Assembly (NCBI GenBank): GCA_947585425.1
Contig: CANPWZ010000004.1
Coordinates: 58,828-122,827 of the forward strand
Length of the DNA stretch: 64,000 nt
Direction: 5' to 3'
From: an uncultured Oscillospiraceae bacterium
Lineage (GTDB): Bacteria > Bacillota > Clostridia > Oscillospirales > Oscillospiraceae
Position numbers and translations under genes: made by a program
The notes under the pieces: generated by a model
Databases searched by the model: none
Told to the model about the DNA's origin: nothing
What the model saw: the letters and a program-made list of their open reading frames with translations, nothing else
Part shown: piece after piece, positions 58,941 to 64,000 of the stretch
Numbering within the stretch: position 1 is the first letter of the stretch
How the letters are laid out: every line of letters starts with the position of its first letter

Positions 58941-60422
58941 CTAACCTTCCGATTTTTCTGGGGACTCCTCCTCCAGGTCCAGATCCTCCACGGTGAGGGC
59001 CATCAGGTCCTCCCTGGTGGGGGAGGGCATGGCGGCCACCCGGTCGGCCTGGCGGGCCACGGCGTTTTCGAACACGTTGCGCACGTCCCGGGCGTTGCCG
59101 AAGTTTTCGTCCCGGCGGTCATACATCACCTGGAAGGCCTCGGCGGCGGCCCGGTCGGTGGATTCGTCCAGGGAATAGCCGTTCTTTTTGCACATGGAGC
59201 GGAAGATGGCCGCCAGCTGCGCCCCGTCATAGTCCTCGAAATAGAAGTACTTGTTGAACCGGCTCTCCAGGCCGGGGTTGGAGTGGATGAAGTTCCCCAT
59301 CAGATCGGTATAGCCCGCCACGATGACGATCAGGTCGTCCCGGTGGTCCTCCATGGCCTTGAGGATGACCTCGATGGCCTCCCGGCCGAAGTCGTTGGGG
59401 GAGTCCTGGTTGGCCAGGGCGTAGGCCTCGTCGATGAACAGCACGCCGCCCAGGGCCCTGTTGACGGCCTCCTGGGTCTTGAGGGCGGTCTGGCCCACGA
59501 AGCCCGCCACCAGGCCGGAGCGGTCCACCTCGATGAGCTGGCCCTTGGACAGCACGCCGATGGCGTGGTACAGCTTTGCCAGCAGCCGGGCCACGGTGGT
59601 CTTGCCGGTGCCGGGATTGCCCATGAACACCAGGTGGAGGGACATGGGGGGCACGGGCAGGCCGGCCTCCCCGCGGAGCTTGCGCACCTTCACCAGGTTG
59701 ATGAGGCTCTTTACATCGGCCTTCACTTTCTCCAGGCCGCACAGCTCGTCCAGCTGGGCCAGCAGCTCCTCCAGGGTCTCCTCGGGCGGGGCGGGAGGCT
59801 CCTCCCGCTTTGGCTCCACCGCCGGTGCGGGAGACGCCGCGCCGGGGGAGGGCGCCTCGTCCTCCGGACGCCCGGTGGGGATGGGCTCCCCGTCGGTCTT
59901 GCGGGCCACAAAGTCGTTCACGTCCAGGGGGGACTTGGCGCCGGGGACGCCCGACTGGTCGCAGAAGCGGGAGAGGGAGTCTGCGCAGCGGTTGACGAAC
60001 CCCGCCTCCGACTCGCTGACCTTGCCGTCCACCGCCGCGAACAGCAGCAGCATCAGGGTGAAGGTGTCCACGAACCGGCGGCTGGCCCTGGTGCCATGCT
60101 CCAGATCGGCCTGGACCAGCCGGCGGAAGAAACCGGGCAGCACGAAGCCGGGGTAGTCTTGGACGGCGGAGCCCAGCTCCCAGTAGAGGGCGGTGGGCAC
60201 CGGGCTGCCCTTGGTGTAGATGGCGTTATAGAACTCCACGTGGAGGGGGGTGACCCCGGCCTGATCCGCCCGCCACACGCCGCAGGCGCACTCCCGCATG
60301 AACCCGTCCGACTCCCGGGCGAAGGCGATGCGGGCGCCGCCGTCGCCGAGCTGGCGGCGGAAGGCGGTCATCCCCTCGTCGTACTGCTTGTGGACGGCTG
60401 CGGGGGTCATGGGCTGAGACAT
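58941..60422 (-). CDS. TerB-like/AAA+ (CbbX/SpoVK-type) ATPase
   Basis: 493 residues from ATG 60422, with AAGGAG 10 nt upstream. The N-terminal half contains a TerB-like helical segment (TLMLLLFAAVDGKVSESEAGFV, about 122-143), then a Pro/Glu-rich linker (about 180-215), then a CbbX/SpoVK-type AAA+ module: Walker A GNPGTGKT (268-275), pore-loop region SGLVAGFVGQT, Walker B LFIDEAYAL, and arginine-finger segment ESRFNKYFYF. AAA+ proteins of this class remodel other proteins as hexameric rings. The target is unknown; the TerB-like part may be the adaptor. Confidence 0.85.
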   Translation of the reverse strand: MSQPMTPAAVHKQYDEGMTAFRRQLGDGGARIAFARESDGFMRECACGVWRADQAGVTPLHVEFYNAIYTKGSPVPTALYWELGSAVQDYPGFVLPGFFRRLVQADLEHGTRASRRFVDTFTLMLLLFAAVDGKVSESEAGFVNRCADSLSRFCDQSGVPGAKSPLDVNDFVARKTDGEPIPTGRPEDEAPSPGAASPAPAVEPKREEPPAPPEETLEELLAQLDELCGLEKVKADVKSLINLVKVRKLRGEAGLPVPPMSLHLVFMGNPGTGKTTVARLLAKLYHAIGVLSKGQLIEVDRSGLVAGFVGQTALKTQEAVNRALGGVLFIDEAYALANQDSPNDFGREAIEVILKAMEDHRDDLIVIVAGYTDLMGNFIHSNPGLESRFNKYFYFEDYDGAQLAAIFRSMCKKNGYSLDESTDRAAAEAFQVMYDRRDENFGNARDVRNVFENAVARQADRVAAMPSPTREDLMALTVEDLDLEEESPEKSEG

Positions 60423-60518
60423 GGCGGACACGCTCCTTTTTCTCTGTTGGCAGTATTATACTCCACGGAGCGGCGCCCCGCAAGCGGAAAAACAGGAGTA
60501 GACATAATTCTCTTGTGG

Positions 60519-60547
60519 TTGACAAATAAACGCAAACAGTGTACTAT
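60519..60547 (+). promoter_or_regulatory. Promoter of the zinc-ribbon/SH3 protein gene
   Basis: TTGACA, 17-bp spacer, TACTAT, about 48 bp before the ATG. Confidence 0.88.
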
Positions 60548-60594
60548 AAAAAAGTGTTTTGAAACGGCTCCCATTTTGACAGGAGGAGATAAGC

Positions 60595-61791
60595 ATGGCG
60601 TCCAGACCGTCACAGGAAAAGCTGATCCGCTGCGCCCACTGCGGCGAGGATTACAGCCCCACATATAGAAAATGTCCCTTCTGCGGCATGCGGAACGACC
60701 CCCGCACCGCCCAGGTCCAGGGGACGGACCGCCCCTCCCGGCCCGTCGACTCCGAGGCCGATCCGGAGCTGACCCGCGTCGTTCCCCGGGTGGAGGACAT
60801 AGAGGACGATCCTGAGGCCGGCGGGCTCTCCTCCCCCCGGCGCGACCGCCCCCAGGAAGAGGAGGACGACGGCTACGTGTTCGACGGGCAGGACCTGTTC
60901 GACGACGAGGACGACTATGAGGACGATTACCGTCCCGCCAGGGGCGGAAAGCGCCTGGCGGGCGGAAGCGGGAGCGGCAGAGGCGGCCGGGGTCCCCGGC
61001 CCGCCTCCGGCAAGGCGGCCCCGGCGGCGATCAACTGGCCCAGGGTGATCACCTTCCTGTGCTCGCTGATCATCATCATCGCCGCCATGGTGATCCTGTT
61101 CACCATCATCTACCCCCAGCTCCACAAGAACCCCAACCCCCAGACCAGCGCCCCCGGCGGCAGTGAGACGCTGGAGCCCTCCGGCCAGGTGGAGCCCAGC
61201 GAACAGGTCCAGCCCTCCCAGCCCGCGGAGCCCTCCGCCGATGTGAGCGGCCAGCCCGGCGCGCTGATGGACCTCTCGGTGGAGACCGGCCAGGTGGATC
61301 TCCCCGTGGGCGGCACCTATCAGTTCGTGCCCCTCTTTGAGCCCGCCGACTGGAGCGGACAGGTGACCTTCACCTCCAGCGACCCGCAGGCGGCCACTGT
61401 GGACGAGAACGGCGTCGTCACCAACGTGAACACCGAGGCCGGCACCGTCAAGACGGCCACCATCACCATCTCCGCCGACGGCCTGGAGCTGCCCTGCACG
61501 GTGAACTGCGCCGGGCCCGCGGCGGTGGAGCCCACCGCGACGCCCACCGCGCCCCCCGCCGGCGGCGAGATCGCTCCGGGCACCCGGGGCGTGATCGCCG
61601 GCGCCAGCGGCGGTCTGCGGGTGCGGTCCGGCCCCGGCACCACTTACAGCCAGGTGACCAGCCTGAAGAACGGCGACGCCGTCACCGTGGTATCCTACGC
61701 CGGGGACGGCTGGTATGAGATCACCTACGCCGGCTCCGGCGGCCAGCCCTCTCCCGGCTATATCCTGGGCGAGTACATCTCCGTCGGCTGA
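60595..61791 (+). CDS. Zinc-ribbon, membrane-anchored protein with Ig-like and SH3 domains
   Basis: 398 residues, ATG 60595 with AGGAGGAG upstream. Layout: N-terminal zinc ribbon (CAHCGEDY ... CPFCGM), an acidic, disordered cytoplasmic stretch (about 40-145), one membrane helix (about 150-173), a Pro/Ser/Glu linker, a BIG2-like Ig domain (about 230-310, VTFTSSDPQAATVDENGVVT), and a C-terminal bacterial SH3 domain (GLRVRSGPGTTYSQV ... YAGDGWYEITYAG) that binds peptidoglycan. It therefore spans from cytoplasm to wall. No catalytic motif. A sensor or envelope-linking role is a guess. Confidence 0.85.
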   Translation: MASRPSQEKLIRCAHCGEDYSPTYRKCPFCGMRNDPRTAQVQGTDRPSRPVDSEADPELTRVVPRVEDIEDDPEAGGLSSPRRDRPQEEEDDGYVFDGQDLFDDEDDYEDDYRPARGGKRLAGGSGSGRGGRGPRPASGKAAPAAINWPRVITFLCSLIIIIAAMVILFTIIYPQLHKNPNPQTSAPGGSETLEPSGQVEPSEQVQPSQPAEPSADVSGQPGALMDLSVETGQVDLPVGGTYQFVPLFEPADWSGQVTFTSSDPQAATVDENGVVTNVNTEAGTVKTATITISADGLELPCTVNCAGPAAVEPTATPTAPPAGGEIAPGTRGVIAGASGGLRVRSGPGTTYSQVTSLKNGDAVTVVSYAGDGWYEITYAGSGGQPSPGYILGEYISVG

Positions 61792-61797
61792 AACGCG

Positions 61798-61836
61798 GAA
61801 AACGTCTCCCGGAGCTCTTGAACCGGGAGGCGTTTT
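61798..61836 (+). terminator. Terminator after the zinc-ribbon protein gene
   Basis: AAAACG-T-CTCCCGG pairs with CCGGGAGGCGTTTT, followed by CTGG; strong stem with a T-run. Confidence 0.85.
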
Positions 61837-61873
61837 CTGGTATGATGGAAAAAACGGAAAGGGAGCGAGGCAT

Positions 61874-62503
61874 ATGCTGAAGGCGGAGCGGATCAGCGTC
61901 ATGAACCTTGAGAACGCCATCCGGGGGGCCAGGAACCCTCTGAACAGCTGGGCCAGGATGGACAGCTATTACAATGAGAAGGGCGAGTTCGTGCTGGGGG
62001 AGAACGATCTGTCCCTGGCCGTCCGGCTGTGTTCCGCCGGCAGCGACCACCGGAAGTTCATCCGGCAGATCCTGGTGTCCATGGACATCACCGCTCCCAT
62101 GTACTGGTGGAAGGAGTTTGACACCTACAAGGTGGGCACCGTGGCCAACTCCACCTCCACCATGCACAAGATCCACGCCAAGCCCTTTTCGCTGGCCGAC
62201 TTCTCCACCGACCACCTGACCCCCGCCTCCCTGGCGGAGTTTGAGAAATACGTGGCCTATCTGGAGACGGTCCGCCTCCGCTATATGGAGAGCAAGGACA
62301 AGGCGGACTGGTACGACCTGATCCAGCTGCTGCCCTCCAGCTACGACCAGATGCGCACCGTCACCCTGAACTACGAGGTGCTGGCCAACATCTACTATGC
62401 CAGGCGGAGCCACAAGCTGGACGAGTGGCACACCCTCTGCGACGCCATCCTGGAGCTGCCCTACGCCAGAGAGCTCATCGGCGCCTGCGGGAAGGAAGCG
62501 TAA
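61874..62503 (+). CDS. ThyX-like conserved protein of unknown activity
   Basis: 209 residues from ATG 61874, with GGGAGCGAGG upstream. The central part, SMDITAPMYWWKEFDTYKVG then TVANSTSTMHKI, resembles the place in flavin-dependent thymidylate synthase (ThyX) where the RHR...S.NE.S.RY motif lies, but the catalytic arginines and glutamate are not kept. Related proteins occur in phages and Firmicutes as unannotated ThyX-like sequences. Soluble, no signal peptide. It probably shares the fold without the thymidylate reaction; this is inferred by eye from the motif region. Confidence 0.6.
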   Translation: MLKAERISVMNLENAIRGARNPLNSWARMDSYYNEKGEFVLGENDLSLAVRLCSAGSDHRKFIRQILVSMDITAPMYWWKEFDTYKVGTVANSTSTMHKIHAKPFSLADFSTDHLTPASLAEFEKYVAYLETVRLRYMESKDKADWYDLIQLLPSSYDQMRTVTLNYEVLANIYYARRSHKLDEWHTLCDAILELPYARELIGACGKEA

Positions 62504-62509
62504 AACGGA

Positions 62510-62535
62510 CCCCCGGCCTTAAGCCGGGGGCCTTT
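62510..62535. terminator. Shared terminator of convergent genes
   Basis: CCCCCGGC-CTTAA-GCCGGGGG then CCTTTC. The hydrolase stop codon on the minus strand lies inside the loop. Confidence 0.85.
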
Positions 62536-63502
62536 CATATATGTGTACGTACTCGTTCAAAAACTCGTCCACCGCGGACCAGTACAGCTCCGGGTCGGCG
62601 CCCACCGCGGCCACATGGCCCGCCCCCGGCACCCACAGGAAGCGCTTGGGACAGGCGGCGGCCTGGTACAGCCGGCCCATCATGGGGGCGGGGACGAAGT
62701 TGTCCTCCACGCCGTGGATGAACAGGGTGGGGGTCCTGGACTGGCGTACCGCCTCGATGGGGGAGGCGTTCCGCAGATCGAAGCCGGCCCCGTGCCGGAG
62801 CGCGGCCCCCCGCAGGGAGGCGAACAGCAGCCCCGTGGGGGCGGGGAAGGGCAGGTCGGGGACCAGGGAGCTGGCGTGGGTCTTGATGAAGTGTTTGGCC
62901 TCCTCCTCGAAGGTGGTATAGGAGCAGTCGGAGACCACCGCCTTCAACTGCCGGGGCACCGGCCCGCCGGTGACCATCAGCACGGTGGCCCCGCCCATGG
63001 ACGCCCCGTGGAGGACGATCTCGGCCTCCGGGTCCCGCCGGAGGATCCAGTTGACCCAGCCCAGCGCGTCCAGCCGCTCCAGATAGCCCCAGCCGATGCA
63101 CTCCCCGCCGCTTTTGCCGTGGGCGCGCTGGTCGGGCATCAGCACGTTCCAGCCGTGGTCATGGTACCAGAGGCCCTGGGCGCCCATGGCCTCGTAGGTG
63201 TCGGCGTAGCCGTGGATGCAGATGGCCCAGCGGTGTTCGTCCGGGGCACCGGCCCGGCGGACCGCTGCCCACAGCTTCACCTGGTCGGTGGCGGTGAGGG
63301 AGGCCTCCTCAAAGCCCTCCATGCTCCGGGCCCACAGCCGGCCCTCCTGCTGGACGGGATTGGCCTCCTCCGTCTCCGGGGTGCGGATGGGCGGGTGATT
63401 GATCTGCTCCAAGAGATAATTGCCCAGAGCGTGGTTGCCCCCCACGGCGCCCGCCACCGCCGCGGCAAGGCCCATCAGGCCGTACATGGCGCGCTTTTTC
63501 AT
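62519..63502 (-). CDS. Membrane-anchored alpha/beta hydrolase
   Basis: 327 residues from ATG 63502, with GAGGAGG upstream. An N-terminal hydrophobic segment (about 8-24) anchors or exports it. Hydrolase motifs: ICIHGYADTYEAMG (oxyanion), nucleophile elbow GASMGGA, acid in HGVEDNFVP, histidine in GAGHVAAV. Similar to the YqkD/BAAT-like alpha/beta hydrolases. Substrate unknown. It has no close operon partner. Confidence 0.87.
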   Translation of the reverse strand: MKKRAMYGLMGLAAAVAGAVGGNHALGNYLLEQINHPPIRTPETEEANPVQQEGRLWARSMEGFEEASLTATDQVKLWAAVRRAGAPDEHRWAICIHGYADTYEAMGAQGLWYHDHGWNVLMPDQRAHGKSGGECIGWGYLERLDALGWVNWILRRDPEAEIVLHGASMGGATVLMVTGGPVPRQLKAVVSDCSYTTFEEEAKHFIKTHASSLVPDLPFPAPTGLLFASLRGAALRHGAGFDLRNASPIEAVRQSRTPTLFIHGVEDNFVPAPMMGRLYQAAACPKRFLWVPGAGHVAAVGADPELYWSAVDEFLNEYVHIYERPPA

Positions 63503-63817
63503 GGCGTACCTCCTCAAAGCCGTCCTCATGGGGCGGCTCTTTTTTTCTGCCTCCATTGTACCCCCCGGCGGAAGGGCAGGTCAACCCCGAACCTGTAAAT
63601 CATTTGTAAACAGCGGCTTCGGGACCGGCGGCGTGCAACAAGGGGGGAGAGGCTGTCCGATTTTTGGGGCGGTTTCCAAAAGTTTAGGTGGAAAAAACCG
63701 GGGCCAGGGGCTTGACGAACGTTTGTTCCAGTGGTATGGTATGGGAGTGGATAGAACAAGTGTTCTAATAGTGGGCAATAGAAAATCGGCAACCCCCTGC
63801 GGGGGTCACCGATTTTC
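63503..63817. other. Gene-free region with a LexA-box promoter
   Basis: 315 bp. The left part must contain the hydrolase promoter, but no clear pair was seen. The right part has the plus-strand promoter with two LexA boxes (63712-63765) and a hairpin terminator (63780-63818). Confidence 0.7.
63712..63765 (+). promoter_or_regulatory. Promoter with two Gram-positive LexA (SOS) boxes
   Basis: TTGACG, 17-bp spacer, TATGGT (63712-63740). GAACGTTTGTTC at 63717-63728 overlaps the -35 box, and GAACAAGTGTTC at 63754-63765 lies at the transcript start. Both match GAAC-N4-GTTC exactly. The only downstream sequence before the terminator is about 70 nt, and no convincing gene follows on this strand. Confidence 0.75.
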
Positions 63818-63818
63818 T
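63780..63818. terminator. Bidirectional terminator of the tRNA operon and SOS transcript
   Basis: AGAAAATCGG pairs with CCGATTTTCT, with an inner ACCCC/GGGGT stem; T-runs on both strands. Confidence 0.85.
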
Positions 63819-63902
63819 GGTGGAGGAGGGTGGATTCGAACCACCGAAAGCGAAGCTAACAGATTTACAGTCTGCCCCCTTTGGCCACTTGGGTACTCCT
63901 CC
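63818..63902 (-). tRNA. tRNA-Tyr(GTA)
   Basis: 85 nt with encoded CCA. Acceptor GGAGGAG/CTCCTCC; anticodon loop CTGTAAA with GTA; long variable arm; T loop TTCGAAT. Confidence 0.95.
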
Positions 63903-63924
63903 ATATTCAGTTTTGGTGAAGAGG

Positions 63925-64000
63925 TGGAGCTGGTGGACGGATTCGAACCCCCGACCTGCTGATTACAAATCAGCTGCTCTACCGGCTGAGCTACACCAGC
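63925..64000 (-). tRNA. tRNA-Thr(TGT)
   Basis: 76 nt with CCA; its first base is the last base of the window. Acceptor GCTGGTG/CACCAGC; anticodon arm GCTGA-TTTGTAA-TCAGC with TGT; T loop TTCGAAT. It lies 22 bp upstream of tRNA-Tyr in the same direction, so they are one operon. Confidence 0.95.

Overview
The window looks like a chromosomal segment from a high-GC gut Firmicute of the Oscillospiraceae type (Flavonifractor/Lawsonibacter-like). This is inferred from the GC-rich coding sequence with strong AGGAGG ribosome binding sites, lipobox lipoproteins, SLH surface protein, LplB/YtcP-type sugar permeases and an aldehyde ferredoxin oxidoreductase/tungsten locus. No species can be named from the sequence alone.

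Region 1 (1-1577): the end of rlmH, then lysA. Region 2 (1611-21111): a 19.5-kb integrative mobilizable element inserted inside the anticodon loop of a tRNA-Leu(TAG) gene. The two halves of that tRNA sit at 1578-1616 and 21109-21161. Just inside its left end the element carries a complete but different tRNA-Leu(TAG) (1677-1760) that can replace the broken one. Its core genes are two overlapping large serine recombinases, a small TnpW-like gene, a MobP-type relaxase with MobC, a candidate oriT, a RepA-like ATPase, a DUF6076-like protein and a sigma factor. Its cargo is defensive: a type I restriction-modification operon (hsdR-hsdM-hsdS) ending in a HEPN protein and a small gene, a two-gene module of a metallo-beta-lactamase-fold protein plus a trypsin-TPR-PIN protein, and a RelB/RelE-type toxin-antitoxin pair that ends at the right attachment site.

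Region 3 (21335-37391): a fructan utilisation locus. A surface lipoprotein with three putative carbohydrate-binding modules and a LamG-GH32 lipoprotein would act outside. An LplB/YtcP-type transporter with an MsmK-like ATPase would import, and a cytoplasmic GH32 and a fructokinase would process the sugar. A LacI-family regulator is divergent from the transporter operon. Near-identical GAAACGTT-centred operators in front of the transporter operon and the surface genes tie them into one regulon. Region 4 (37782-41720): a large SLH-anchored surface protein, partly lower in GC.

Region 5 (41865-54909): a tungsten/molybdopterin locus. It holds aldehyde ferredoxin oxidoreductase, a MoaD-like carrier, a tetra-[4Fe-4S] ferredoxin fused to an iron alcohol dehydrogenase, a MoeB/ThiF enzyme, MoaA, two MoeA proteins (one fused to a periplasmic-binding-protein-like domain), a TupABC tungstate transporter whose TupA appears circularly permuted, a MogA-MoaE-like fusion, and MoaC. 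Together they can import tungstate, build the cofactor and reduce acids to aldehydes and then alcohols.

Region 6 (55014-64000): housekeeping and unknown genes: a membrane protein, two alpha/beta hydrolases, glycogen synthase with an Ala/Lys/Pro-rich leader, tRNA-Leu(CAA), a TerB-like/AAA+ protein, a zinc-ribbon/SH3 membrane protein, a ThyX-like protein, a promoter with two LexA boxes, tRNA-Tyr(GTA) and tRNA-Thr(TGT).
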